Positions 16,616 through 24,796 of a DNA stretch of 64,000 nt are shown piece by piece. Position numbers and translations under genes: made by a program. The DNA comes from Pseudomonadota bacterium (lineage in GTDB: Bacteria > Pseudomonadota > Alphaproteobacteria > Sphingomonadales > Sphingomonadaceae), in contig JAFAFE010000001.1 in the NCBI GenBank assembly GCA_023423655.1, positions 310,001-374,000 on the forward strand, written 5' to 3'. The notes under the pieces are model-generated. The model searched no databases, was not told the origin of the DNA, and was given only the letters and a program-made list of their open reading frames with translations. The stretch's first letter is position 1; each line of letters begins with the position of its first letter.

Positions 16616-16637
16616 CTTGTATTTCGAGCGCCGGTTT

Positions 16638-17060
16638 TTACCGCGTCTTGACCAGATTGATCGTGCCCATATCGACCACCGTGCGGCCATCGAACGGCAC
16701 ATTGTTATGCGTGTCGGTGATGAACATCAGGCGGCCTGCAGAATCGGTGATGCGCGCCGACACCGCATAGCGGGCGCGCGCGTCGATGCGGCGCTGGTCA
16801 ACGGTCATCGAAAAGCGGATCGGCACTTGCTGGCCATTGGCGGAAAAAGATTGTTCCGCAACGGTGCGCGCTGGCGCATCGGCAAGGCTCACATCAACCA
16901 CTTTCACTTCGATTTGCGCGGTGCGCGGCAAGGCGATGCGTTCACGATAGGCGATTTCGCCCTGCACCGTGACGGCCTGTTCGGTCGGCATGATCGTAGC
17001 ACAGCCGGTCAGCGTCATCGCGGCCACGCCCAGCGCAAGCATAGGGGCAATACGGGTCAT
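16638..17060 (-). CDS. YbaY-family lipoprotein
   Basis: This 140-residue envelope lipoprotein has lipobox LTGC (residues 16-19) after the signal MTRIAPMLALGVAAMT. The body (VTVQGEIAYRERIALPRTAQIEVKV...) matches the YbaY/META-like beta-barrel domain, in which GEIAYRERIALP and TVVDMGTINLV are characteristic. The precise role is not known. In other bacteria relatives are linked to envelope stress or glycan biofilm phenotypes. The start at ATG 17060 is supported by GGAGGAAAATT just upstream and by the lipoprotein signal. It is followed by a strong terminator and is monocistronic. Confidence 0.82.
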   Translation of the reverse strand: MTRIAPMLALGVAAMTLTGCATIMPTEQAVTVQGEIAYRERIALPRTAQIEVKVVDVSLADAPARTVAEQSFSANGQQVPIRFSMTVDQRRIDARARYAVSARITDSAGRLMFITDTHNNVPFDGRTVVDMGTINLVKTR

Positions 17061-17159
17061 AATTTTCCTCCATATAAATATGCTATAGACGGAGCGGGCA
17101 GCGGAACGCCTTGGCAATCCGGTGCGGAGCGTATCAGCATATGACGCAAAAGCGCGTTG

Positions 17160-17747
17160 TCAGGGTAAAAGTTCCACGTCCCAATAAAGCCAGTCGCGCC
17201 AGCTTTCGTGGAGATGGTTGGGCGGAAAGCTTTTGCCATGATCCTGCAACTGCCAGCTTGTCGGGCGGATCGGCTGGACGTGGAGCGGCATATGCGCTTG
17301 CTTCGGCGTGCGCCCGCCTTTTTTGAGGTTGCACGGCGCACAGGCGGTCGCGACATTTTCCCATGTCGTTTTACCCCCCAGCCGCCGCGGGACCACATGG
17401 TCAAAGGTAAGGTCTTTGCTTGTCCCGCAATATTGGCAGCAAAAACGATCCCGCAAAAACAGGTTGAACCTTGTAAATGCGGGATATTCGGATGGCTTCA
17501 CATATTGTTTGAGGGCGATGACGCTGGGGATGCGCATCGCCCAGCTAGGGCTATGCACCTCGCGCTCATAGCTTTCGACTACATCGACACGGTCGAGAAA
17601 CACCGCCTTGATCGCGGTCTGCCACGGCCACAGGCTCAACGGATAATAGGATAAGGGCGTATAGTCCGCATTAAGGACCAGCGCAGGACAGCTATCGGGG
17701 TGCCGGACCCCGGCGTCTGGATGGCGGATCAGGTCGGGATGATACAT
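17160..17747 (-). CDS. HNH endonuclease family protein
   Basis: The product is a 195-residue protein with an HNH nuclease fold at residues 100-145. Zinc cysteines C104/C107 (CQYC) pair with C136/C139 (CAPC), and the active-site motif is FDHVVPRRLGG (His117) with Asn131 in WENVATAC and Asn140. The N-terminal half (PALVLNADYTPLSYYPLS) is the conserved region of a widespread chromosomal HNH group found in alpha- and cyanobacteria, not a mobile restriction enzyme. AAGGGGG lies five bases before ATG 17747. No modification gene or phage gene is nearby, and the cellular role is unknown. Confidence 0.85.
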   Translation of the reverse strand: MYHPDLIRHPDAGVRHPDSCPALVLNADYTPLSYYPLSLWPWQTAIKAVFLDRVDVVESYEREVHSPSWAMRIPSVIALKQYVKPSEYPAFTRFNLFLRDRFCCQYCGTSKDLTFDHVVPRRLGGKTTWENVATACAPCNLKKGGRTPKQAHMPLHVQPIRPTSWQLQDHGKSFPPNHLHESWRDWLYWDVELLP

Positions 17748-18006
17748 AGTCCCCCTTGTTCGTCCATTTTGTCGATACCGCCGCACGATGGTCCGGTAAG
17801 GGCGATCATGCGGGCCTTGCTATTGAGCCTCTCCTGGCGTCAAAAGATGACGCGCCTGTTACACCGCGATCGGGAAAGGGCGTCAAGGATAAATTTTGTC
17901 GGGTGCGGCGGTCCGATACGCATATTGTGGGGGCTGGGACGCGATGGCACCACTATATAGGGTGGTTTGCGCGGATAGGCGAAGGATAAAGACGGACGAT
18001 GAGGGC

Positions 18007-18867
18007 ATGACGATTATCACCCGCTTTGCGCCAAGCCCGACGGGGCGGCTCCATCTGGGCCATGCGCTGTCGGCGCTCTTGTCGCATGACCGTGCGCGGG
18101 GCGCGGACGGGCGCTTTTATCTGCGCATCGACGATATAGACGGCGCGCGCTCGCGCGATGACTATGTAGCCGCCGCGATGGAGGATTTGCGCTGGTTCGG
18201 GCTGATGTGGGACGATGCGCCGGTCTATCAATCGGCGCGGCTCGCCCTTTATGAAGCCGCACTTGTCCGGTTGAGCGCGGCGGGGCTTATCTATCCGTGT
18301 TTCTGCACACGCGCCGATATTGCCGCCGAGGTCGCCGCGAGTGCGTCAGCCCCGCATGGCGATTTCGGCCCGGTCTATCCCGGCACCTGCCGGTCTTTAA
18401 GCGACGCGGAACGGCTGGCGCGCGCGCACCAGCCGCATGGCTGGCGGCTCGATATGGCCAAGGCGGTGGCTTTGGTCGGCCCGCTCCATTGGGAAGACGA
18501 GCGCGAAGGCATCATCCTTGCCATGCCGGAAAAAGCGGGCGACATCATCTTGGCGCGCAAGGATGCGCCCGCTTCCTACCATCTCGCCTCGACCATCGAT
18601 GATGCGGATATGGGCATCACCCATGTGATCCGGGGCCGCGACCTGTTCGCCTCGACCCACATCCACCGGCTGTTGCAAGCCTTGCTGGGCCTGCCGACCC
18701 CGCTCTACCATCATCATGCGCTGGTGGTGGACAGCATGGGCAAGCGGCTCGCCAAGCGCGATCAGGTAACCGAACTTGCCGCCTTGCGCGCGCAGGGTTT
18801 TGAAGGCTGGGCGCTGGTCGAAGACTTAAGGCGCGGCGTTCTTCCTGCTGGATATTCGCTCGCCTGA
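18007..18867 (+). CDS. gluQ: Glutamyl-Q tRNA(Asp) synthetase
   Basis: This class I synthetase paralogue transfers glutamate to queuosine at position 34 of tRNA-Asp. The 286 residues correspond to the catalytic core of GluRS without the anticodon-binding domain, which is the hallmark of GluQ. The HIGH motif is HLGH at residues 16-19 after FAPSPTG. The zinc-binding region is YPCFCTRADI...YPGTCR, and the KMSKS-like loop is GKRLAKRD. The start ATG 18007 places FAPSPTG directly after the start, and a longer in-frame extension to 17896 lacks family support. A HIG1-like gene follows 34 bp downstream. Confidence 0.92.
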   Translation: MTIITRFAPSPTGRLHLGHALSALLSHDRARGADGRFYLRIDDIDGARSRDDYVAAAMEDLRWFGLMWDDAPVYQSARLALYEAALVRLSAAGLIYPCFCTRADIAAEVAASASAPHGDFGPVYPGTCRSLSDAERLARAHQPHGWRLDMAKAVALVGPLHWEDEREGIILAMPEKAGDIILARKDAPASYHLASTIDDADMGITHVIRGRDLFASTHIHRLLQALLGLPTPLYHHHALVVDSMGKRLAKRDQVTELAALRAQGFEGWALVEDLRRGVLPAGYSLA

Positions 18868-18901
18868 TGCCTATATGGGCGCTTAAGGAGTCGCGACGCT
18901 T

Positions 18902-19135
18902 ATGAATTTCCTCTTTGTTATCGCCATTATCGGATCGGCGCTGATGGTCGTTTATACGCTCGCGCGCGGCCTGATGGCGTTCGTCCAGACCAATGAAGCA
19001 TCGCGCAACGGCGAAGATATCATGGCTATGCACCATAAGCAGAACCAGATGATGTTCGCGCGCGTCAAATGGCAGGCGATTACCATCGTGTTGCTGATTG
19101 TGCTGGGGATGCTCGCGGCTGGCGGCAGCAATTAA
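18902..19135 (+). CDS. HIG1-domain-like twin-transmembrane protein
   Basis: This 77-residue inner-membrane protein has two predicted helices (residues 2-22 and 57-74) flanking a polar loop with HHKQNQMMFARVKWQA. The RxxxQ-type centre resembles the HIG1 (hypoxia-induced) domain that in alphaproteobacteria associates with cytochrome oxidase supercomplexes. AGGAG is about 12 bases upstream. It lies between gluQ and the cobalamin adenosyltransferase gene, close enough for shared transcription. Family assignment is from pattern and size only. Confidence 0.75.
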   Translation: MNFLFVIAIIGSALMVVYTLARGLMAFVQTNEASRNGEDIMAMHHKQNQMMFARVKWQAITIVLLIVLGMLAAGGSN

Positions 19136-19186
19136 GCCCGCTTTTTTCCCCGCGCTTTTTTCTGTCCCTGTTTCCGGTCCCTGTTC

Positions 19187-19768
19187 ATGGTCAAGCTCAA
19201 CAAAATCTACACCCGCACCGGCGATGACGGCACCACCGGCCTTGTCGATGGCTCGCGCGTTGCCAAAGCCGACCCGCTGATGGAAGCCATCGGCGCGGTC
19301 GATGAAGCCAATAGCGCCATCGGTCTGGCGGTCGTCCATCTCGCTTATCATCCGATCTTCGGTTCGATGCTCAAAATGGCGCAGAATGACCTGTTCGATT
19401 TGGGCGCGGATCTGGCGACGCCTGCGGGCGAGGGCGATGATTTCGCGCCGTCCGAAATGGTGTTGCGCATCATCCCGACGCAGATAGAGCGGCTGGAAAG
19501 CCAGATTGACGCGATGAACGAACATCTGCCGCCTTTGACGAGCTTCATCCTCCCCGGCGGGAGCGAAGCGGCAGCCTCGGTCCACATCGCCCGCGCCGCC
19601 GTGCGCCGCGCCGAACGCACGATTGTTGCGGCAGGCGCAAGCCACCGGCTCAATCCGTCGGCGCTCGGCTATATCAACCGCCTGTCCGACCATCTGTTCG
19701 TCATGGCCCGCGCGATCAACGCCGAAGGCTCCGGCGATATTTTGTGGGTGCCGGGCGCGTCGCGGTAA
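19187..19768 (+). CDS. Cob(I)alamin adenosyltransferase (PduO/MMAB type)
   Basis: The enzyme transfers the adenosyl group of ATP to cob(I)alamin to make coenzyme B12. At 193 residues it has the PduO-type ATP-binding N terminus KIYTRTGDDGTTGLVDG and the AIGAVDEANSAIG helix. The central FILPGGSEAAASVHIARAAVRRAER motif is also present. It is cytosolic. No B12 riboswitch or other cobalamin gene is adjacent, so it probably serves salvage for a B12-dependent enzyme elsewhere, such as methylmalonyl-CoA mutase or ribonucleotide reductase. It starts 51 bp after the HIG1-like gene. Confidence 0.92.
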   Translation: MVKLNKIYTRTGDDGTTGLVDGSRVAKADPLMEAIGAVDEANSAIGLAVVHLAYHPIFGSMLKMAQNDLFDLGADLATPAGEGDDFAPSEMVLRIIPTQIERLESQIDAMNEHLPPLTSFILPGGSEAAASVHIARAAVRRAERTIVAAGASHRLNPSALGYINRLSDHLFVMARAINAEGSGDILWVPGASR

Positions 19769-20019
19769 AATTCTGATAATGTTGAGGCACGCCAGCTCCG
19801 CCCCAAGCTTGGGTGGCAGTCGCGCCCGCAAATGATGGAGGGGTGACGCGCTATCGCAAGGGGGATACCCCTCCGACACCCGCTTGCGCGTGCCACCTCC
19901 CCTTGTCAGGGGAGGATGTTGAGGGTGCTTCCGTCTTCCCTTGCCGCCAATATCTTAACACCGTCTTCACCATTTACCGCCTACAGTTGCGTCCGAACCC
20001 GCACAAAAAAAGAGGCGTT

Positions 20020-20223
20020 ATGGGACCGGTCGTCTATATTTTATTCGCCTGCTGCTGTGCGATGCTCGCTTATGCGCGGCAGAACCATCTGGCGGTCGAA
20101 GCATGGCAATGGGGGGCCGTCGCGCTGTTCGGTCTTGCGAGCGTGCGCGAATTTATCGCCGCCCGCGCAAGGAAGAAGCCGCAAGCCTATCATGATCTGA
20201 AGGTTAAGCTGGAAGGGCAGTAG
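20020..20223 (+). CDS. Small membrane protein of unknown function
   Basis: The ATG at 20020, with AGAGG seven bases upstream, opens 67 codons. The protein has one or two hydrophobic segments (VVYILFACCCAMLAYA and WQWGAVALFGLASV) and a basic C terminus (AARARKKPQAYHDLKVKLEG). A longer frame from 19813 overlaps low-complexity sequence and is not favoured. No family is recognised, but the hydrophobic pattern and ribosome binding site support a real gene. Confidence 0.65.
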   Translation: MGPVVYILFACCCAMLAYARQNHLAVEAWQWGAVALFGLASVREFIAARARKKPQAYHDLKVKLEGQ

Positions 20224-20305
20224 GGGGTCGCGCAAGCATTTTTCTGAGACTCTGATTCCGGAACTCCTCACAGCCATAATAATCACCCTCTACAACCAAA
20301 ACCTC

Positions 20306-20397
20306 CGTCATTCCCGCGAAGGCGGGAATCCATCTCCTGACCTTTTGCGTAAACCGGCCGGTCGGGAGATGGATCCCCGATCAAGTCGGGGATGACG
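20306..20397. repeat. Paired-hairpin repeat, family A, copy 1
   Basis: The copy runs from CGTCATTCCCGCGAAGGCGGG through CCATCTCC, then GGAGATGGATCCCC to CGGGGATGACG. The whole unit is an imperfect inverted repeat with a small hairpin in each arm. Other copies are at 27.6, 40.4, 43.3, 45.7 and 45.9 kb. Confidence 0.9.
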
Positions 20398-20404
20398 AAT
20401 GTTT

Positions 20405-20533
20405 TGAGGTGGCGCAAAGCCGAGGATGACGCAGGTTTAGAAGTGGCGCAAAGTCGCGGATGACGTGTGTTTGCGGGCCAAGGCTAAACCGGGGGCCAAT
20501 CCGGGGGCTAAACAGGGGGCTAATCCGGGACCG
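20405..20533. repeat. Short tandem repeats in intergenic DNA
   Basis: Two roughly 33-bp units containing GGATGACG follow the family A copy. They are followed by about four 12-13-bp units of the type TAATCCGGGGGC (20484-20531). No gene is visible in 20,224-20,587 apart from these repeats. Confidence 0.75.
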
Positions 20534-20587
20534 ACGCTTATTTATAGCACCCGCCCGCACCCTATAGGCCGCCGCCTTCGCTCCCCC

Positions 20588-21721
20588 TCAATAGCCCGCC
20601 GTCCACAATGAAGGCCAATCGCGCACCCCGCGACATTCATCCATTTTGGCGAGGCGGATGAGGCGGAAGCGGGTGCCGTCCCACAGCCAGCTTGCCTTGG
20701 TGCCGCAATCGCCCATGCCGCGTCCTTTATTGTCATGCGTGATGAGGCCGGTGGCTGCATCATAGCCGCTATTGACCAGCACCGGTGCGTCGCCTCCGGC
20801 CTTGAGTTCGCCCAGGCCCTGATCGAACGGGGCGGGGGTAAAGCGCATCGCGCCCGCCTTGCCGCGCGCGAGATAATAAGCGTCCGCCACATTATAGGCC
20901 CCCGCGCCGCAGCCGATGGCGAGCAGGCTGGTCTTGGCGTCGAGCCGGTAGCTGTTGCGCTCATAATGGTCCGGCCCCGCCGAAGTGTCGGGCTTTTCGC
21001 AGCCTGCACGGGCGGCGAGCGCGTCCCATTCGGCCTCGCTTGGCTGATAGGCTGCCGCCGATGACGCCGCCGCGCGCTTATAGCGGGGCACGGGGCGCGG
21101 GGCGGGCACCGTGGCTGCGGGCTTGGGACCGGTCGCGACCAGCGCGGTCACACCATCGGCGCGGCCCTGTTCGTCATCCATATAGACGAGCGCCGCATTA
21201 AGCCCGGCAAGCGAGGCTTTGGCGTGGGTGCGGCCATCATCGCCCTGCAACCAGATTTCCTTGGCATTGCGCAACTGTGCCGCCAGCGCCGCATCGAGCG
21301 CCACGGTCCAGCCCTGCTGGTTCCCTTCCGCTCCCCCCTCCATCGGACGAATCGCGAGTGGCGTGCCGTCATCGGTCATGAAGCGCACGGCACCCCGCGG
21401 CGGGAAAGTATCGGGCCAGCCGTCGGTCATGACGAGCCGCAAGACCGCCGCCGCATCGGCGCCCCCTGCCCGCGTGACGCTGGGCGCGACCTAGATGGTG
21501 GGGTCCTGATCGACCTGCATCATGCCATTGGCCTGACAGGCTTTTTCATTGTCGCACCCGACCGCCCAGTCGGTGAAAATCTTAAGCGTTCCCGCTATTT
21601 GTGTCGCAGCTTTCGGGGCTTTGGGGGCCGCCAGCACGGCGGGCGCGCCCATGAGGAAAGACGCGGCGACCAGCAACGCGGACGACGCGGACAATGCCGA
21701 CAAGGCCATGGATTTTTTCAT
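20588..21721 (-). pseudogene. DUF1176 secreted protein interrupted by an in-frame amber codon
   Basis: The intact gene would start at ATG 21721 with a signal peptide (MKKSMALSALSASSALLVAA...VLAAP) and the DUF1176 N terminus LKIFTDWAVGCDNEKACQANG. At codon 77 (21493-21491) there is a TAG. The same frame then continues without further stops for 299 codons: VAPSVTRAGGADAAAVLRL, the central domain with the GCGAGAYN motif, and the family C terminus WLWDGTRFRLIRLAKMDECRG. Because both parts share one frame and together make a normal-length DUF1176 protein, a single substitution has broken the gene. Restart from an internal codon would make a protein without signal peptide. DUF1176 proteins are periplasmic and of unknown function. 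Confidence 0.82.
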
Positions 21722-21835
21722 ATGCAACACAGGCTCCCTGATACCGGACGCAACAGTGCGGCGCGCGCACGCGGACGGCAAGGGGGAAAATGCGCTAAAG
21801 GAAAAGCGGATAGAGGGCGGTAAATAATGATGAAC

Positions 21836-22320
21836 AGGCAGGCGTTCGCGCAGAGGCGCAGAGATTGGGGAGGCGCAGAGAGGATGTGCTGACCGGTGCG
21901 GTGCTGCCCCGCATCCCGCGTGGTTTTTGTAAAGGTTCGCGCGGAGGCGCGGAGATTTGGTGGGATAGGGGGCGTGTTGGAATGTGCGGTGCAAGATGCT
22001 GGAAAAACTGGAGCCTCCCCCGACCCCGTTCGCCCGGAGTAGGCTCTAGGCCGTATCGAAGGGCGTTTGGAGGAACAAACTGCTTCGATACGCGGCTTCG
22101 CCGCTACTCAGCACGAACGGAATTTATAATTTTCAGTCTGGGCAGCCTCAGCAAGGAGGCGTATCGAAGGGGGCTTAGTGCGTAACAAGAAGCTTCGATA
22201 CGGGCTGCGGTCTACTCAGCACGAACGCATTTTTTAAGCTCTCCCCTCTGCGCCTCCCCAATCTCTGCGCCTCTGCGCGAACCAAAAAATCTCCGCGCCC
22301 CCGCGCCTCCGCGTGATTCC
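21836..22320. repeat. Composite of families C and D repeats
   Basis: GCGCAGAGGCGCAGAGATT-type units (family C) flank two CTTCGATACG...CTACTCAGCACGAACG units (family D) between the DUF1176 and hbd genes. The same pair of repeat types in the same association occurs at 49.37-49.90 kb. Short open frames here are repeat-derived and have no family match. Confidence 0.8.
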
Positions 22321-22557
22321 TTATCCCGCTACGTTCGAGGCCATCGAAAAATGGGAAATGCGCGCGAAGGCGCGAAGACGTGGAGATGCGAAAGAGTGTG
22401 CAACCCTTCCGGCGCGGTGCGCGCGCCTTCTCCCTTCGTCGCCATATAAGGGTGGCCAAGCAGGCTGGCGTCCGTCGGCGCTTGGCGCTAGAGGCGGAGA
22501 CGACGATTCATGGCGATTCAAGCGATTGGGTCCGCACTTAACGCGAAGGAATTTAGT

Positions 22558-23427
22558 GTGAAAATCATCGGTGTCATCGGAGCGGGGCAGATGGGGGCGG
22601 GGATCGCCCAGGTTTCGGCGGCGTCCGCTTATCAGGTGCTACTTGGCGACATTGGCTTGGAGCAGGCGGAAAAGGGCAAGGCGGGGATCGCCAAACAGCT
22701 TAACCGCCTTGTCGACAAGGAAAAGATGACTGCCCCCCAGCGCGACGAGATATTGGCGCGTATCACACCGGTCGCCGACCATGCCGCTTTCGCGCCTGCC
22801 GATCTCGTCATCGAGGCGGCGACCGAGCGCGAGGACATCAAGCGCAAAATCTTTGAAAGTGTCGGCCAGCATCTGTCGGACAGCGCGATTTTGGCGTCGA
22901 ACACCTCGTCCATCCCGATTACGCGGCTCGCGCAAGCCGCGCCCGATGCGGCCCGTTTCATGGGCGTCCATTTCTTCAATCCGGTGCCGGTGATGGGCTT
23001 GATCGAATTGATCCGCGGCTTGGCCACATCGGACGACACGCTCGCCAAGGTGCAGGATTATGGCCGTAGTCTGGGCAAGGAAATCGTCCTCGCCCATGAC
23101 GCGCCGGGCTTTATCGTGAACCGCATCCTGATGCCGATGCTCAACGAAGCCTGTTTCGCGCTGGGCGAAGGCGTCGCCAATGTGACCGATATTGATACCG
23201 CCGTGCGGCTGGGATTGAACCATCCGATGGGGCCACTGACGCTCGCCGACTTTATCGGGCTCGACACCTGCCTTGAAATCACCCGTGTGCTGCATGAAGG
23301 CACCGGCGACCCCAAATTCCGCCCCGCGCCCTTGCTTGTCAAATATGTCGAAGCAGGTTGGTATGGCCGCAAAACGGGGCGCGGTTTTTATGACTATTCG
23401 GGCGAGACGCCAGTCCCGACACGGTAA
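22558..23427 (+). CDS. 3-hydroxybutyryl-CoA dehydrogenase
   Basis: The enzyme interconverts 3-hydroxyacyl-CoA and 3-ketoacyl-CoA with NAD. At 289 residues it is the stand-alone HBD/PaaH type. The Rossmann motif IGVIGAGQMGAGIA is at residues 5-18. The catalytic His is in FMGVHFFNPVPVM with the preceding ASNTSSIPIT, and the C-terminal dimerisation domain ends with FYDYSGETPVPTR. The GTG at 22558 is preferred because AAGGA lies seven bases upstream and the protein then begins directly with the Rossmann strand. The stop codon lies inside the first unit of a three-copy 19-bp tandem repeat. Confidence 0.93.
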   Translation: MKIIGVIGAGQMGAGIAQVSAASAYQVLLGDIGLEQAEKGKAGIAKQLNRLVDKEKMTAPQRDEILARITPVADHAAFAPADLVIEAATEREDIKRKIFESVGQHLSDSAILASNTSSIPITRLAQAAPDAARFMGVHFFNPVPVMGLIELIRGLATSDDTLAKVQDYGRSLGKEIVLAHDAPGFIVNRILMPMLNEACFALGEGVANVTDIDTAVRLGLNHPMGPLTLADFIGLDTCLEITRVLHEGTGDPKFRPAPLLVKYVEAGWYGRKTGRGFYDYSGETPVPTR

Positions 23428-23467
23428 ATCGGTCCCGACACGGTAAATCAGTCCCGACACGGTAAGG
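23411..23467. repeat. Three 19-bp tandem units spanning the hbd stop codon
   Basis: Units of CAGTCCCGACACGGTAAAT lie at 23411-23429, 23430-23448 and 23449-23467, with one or two differences. The first unit encodes the last residues and the TAA stop of the dehydrogenase, so each unit carries a copy of that stop codon. Confidence 0.95.
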
Positions 23468-23581
23468 CAATTTCGCGCGCTGTCCGAGGCGGGGCGCGCG
23501 CGGGCAACAAAGCCGCTTGACTGGACGGGGTGGCCCTCTAGCAAGGAGCAACCTGATTTGCCCTTAACAGGAGCCGCGCGC

Positions 23582-24550
23582 ATGAAAATATTGGCCCTTA
23601 CCGCCCTTCCCCTTCTCGCCCTCACCGCCTGCGCCCATGCGCAGACCAGCCCTGCGACCAGCACCGAAGTGGCCGATGCCAGCGCGGCGGCGGCGACCAG
23701 CGAAGCGCCCGCAACGGCCTCGGCCACAGGCGCGCGCGATGCCATCGCGACCGACCGCATCATGGTGCAAACCGTCGGCAAAGGGCCGGACGTTATCTTG
23801 ATCCCCGGCCTCGCTTCCTCGCCAGACGTGTGGGAAAGCACGGTCGCGGCGGTGCCGGGCTATCGCTATCATCTCGTCCATGTGAACGGTTTTGCAGGCC
23901 GCGCGCCGCAAGCCAATGCGGGCGGCGTTTTCATTGACCCGGTGGCAGACGCGATTGCGGATTATGTGCGCCAGCAAAAGCTCGGCAAAGTCACGCTGGT
24001 CGGCCATTCGCTAGGCGGCACGCTCGCGATGCGGATTGCGACGCGCCACCCCGAACTGGTCGGCAAGCTGATGGTCGTCGATATGCTGCCTTTCATGGGC
24101 GTGATGTTCGGCGGACCTGCGGCGACGGTCGAAAGCGTGACGCCGACCGCTATCGGCCTGCGCACCACGCTCGCCACCGCACTGCCCGATGCGCGCAAGA
24201 AGAATATCGAAACCAGCATTGCCAATATGGTCAAAGATCCCGCCCAACGCGCGGTCGCGATCACCCATTCGCTGACCAGCGACCAGATCATGTCGGCGCA
24301 AGCCATGTATGACCTCATCACCACCGACCTACGCCCTGATCTGGGCAAATATACCGGCCCGATGGAAGTTTTGTGGGTCTATCCCCCCAACGCGCCGGTA
24401 CCGGAGCCTGTCTATAAGCAAGTGTTCGAAGGCGCATTTGCGGGCGCGAAACAGGCTAAGGTCAAACAAATCCCCGATAGCTGGCACTTCATCATGTGGG
24501 ACCAGCCGGAACTGTTCCAGCAAGAGTTGAAGGCGTTTCTGGCGGGGTAA
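23582..24550 (+). CDS. Alpha/beta hydrolase lipoprotein
   Basis: This 322-residue protein has a lipoprotein-type signal, with Cys17 in LALTACAHA, then an Ala/Thr-rich linker to about residue 55. The alpha/beta-hydrolase domain begins with VILIPGLASSPDVW (oxyanion loop). The nucleophile elbow is GHSLGG with Ser143. The acid is likely in the LWVYPPN region and the histidine in DSWHFIMWD near the C terminus. It is probably anchored facing the periplasm. The substrate is unknown. I prefer ATG 23582 to the upstream in-frame start because the signal peptide then starts at residue 1. Confidence 0.85.
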   Translation: MKILALTALPLLALTACAHAQTSPATSTEVADASAAAATSEAPATASATGARDAIATDRIMVQTVGKGPDVILIPGLASSPDVWESTVAAVPGYRYHLVHVNGFAGRAPQANAGGVFIDPVADAIADYVRQQKLGKVTLVGHSLGGTLAMRIATRHPELVGKLMVVDMLPFMGVMFGGPAATVESVTPTAIGLRTTLATALPDARKKNIETSIANMVKDPAQRAVAITHSLTSDQIMSAQAMYDLITTDLRPDLGKYTGPMEVLWVYPPNAPVPEPVYKQVFEGAFAGAKQAKVKQIPDSWHFIMWDQPELFQQELKAFLAG

Positions 24551-24571
24551 AATGTTAGGTCTTCCTCCCCC

Positions 24572-24632
24572 GTCATTGCGAGGAGCGTAGCGACGAAGCA
24601 ATCCAGTGTTGTGCAGGTCTGCCCTAGATTGC
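24572..24632. repeat. GTCATTGCGAGGAGCG-type palindromic repeat
   Basis: The unit CGTCATTGCGAGGAGCGTAG, then CGACGAAGCAATCCAG, is followed by a CTAGATTGCCGCGCGAC arm. It is a widely distributed bacterial REP-like unit, with a single copy in this window. Confidence 0.65.
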
Positions 24633-24641
24633 CGCGCGACT

Positions 24642-24789
24642 CTCCCCTCCCGCCTGCGGGAGGGGTCGGGGGAGGGCCTGTCAGCAGCGACAACGCAAAC
24701 CTCGGCCCTCCCCGACTTCGCCTAAGAATTTTCAGCTTCGCTTCAAATTCCTAAGGCTCCGTTGCCCCTCCCGCAGGCGGGAGGGGAGA
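24642..24789. repeat. Paired family B repeat
   Basis: CTCCCCTCCCGCCTGCGGGAG at the left is mirrored by CTCCCGCAGGCGGGAGGGGAG at the right. In between lie GGGGGAGGG/CCCTCCCC arms and a CCTAAG...GGCTCCGTTGCCCC stretch also found in the 32.9 kb copy. Confidence 0.85.
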
Positions 24790-24796
24790 TTTAAGC

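Noticed and set aside
19136..19186. Cobalamin riboswitch before the adenosyltransferase gene
   Set aside because: The 51-bp gap is too short and lacks a B12-box-like motif.
18617..19879. A 420-codon minus-strand open frame across gluQ, the HIG1-like gene and the adenosyltransferase gene
   Set aside because: It spans three well-supported genes on the other strand and shows no recognisable domain.
20405..20533. Possible CRISPR-like spaced repeats
   Set aside because: Units are short, adjacent, and lack uniform spacers or cas genes, so they are simple tandem repeats.
21491..21493. Pyrrolysine or programmed amber readthrough
   Set aside because: No downstream element or pylTS context is visible, so a point mutation or sequence error is simpler.
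22021..22230. Small genes among the family C/D repeats
   Set aside because: Open frames are short, repeat-derived and differ between the two repeat loci.
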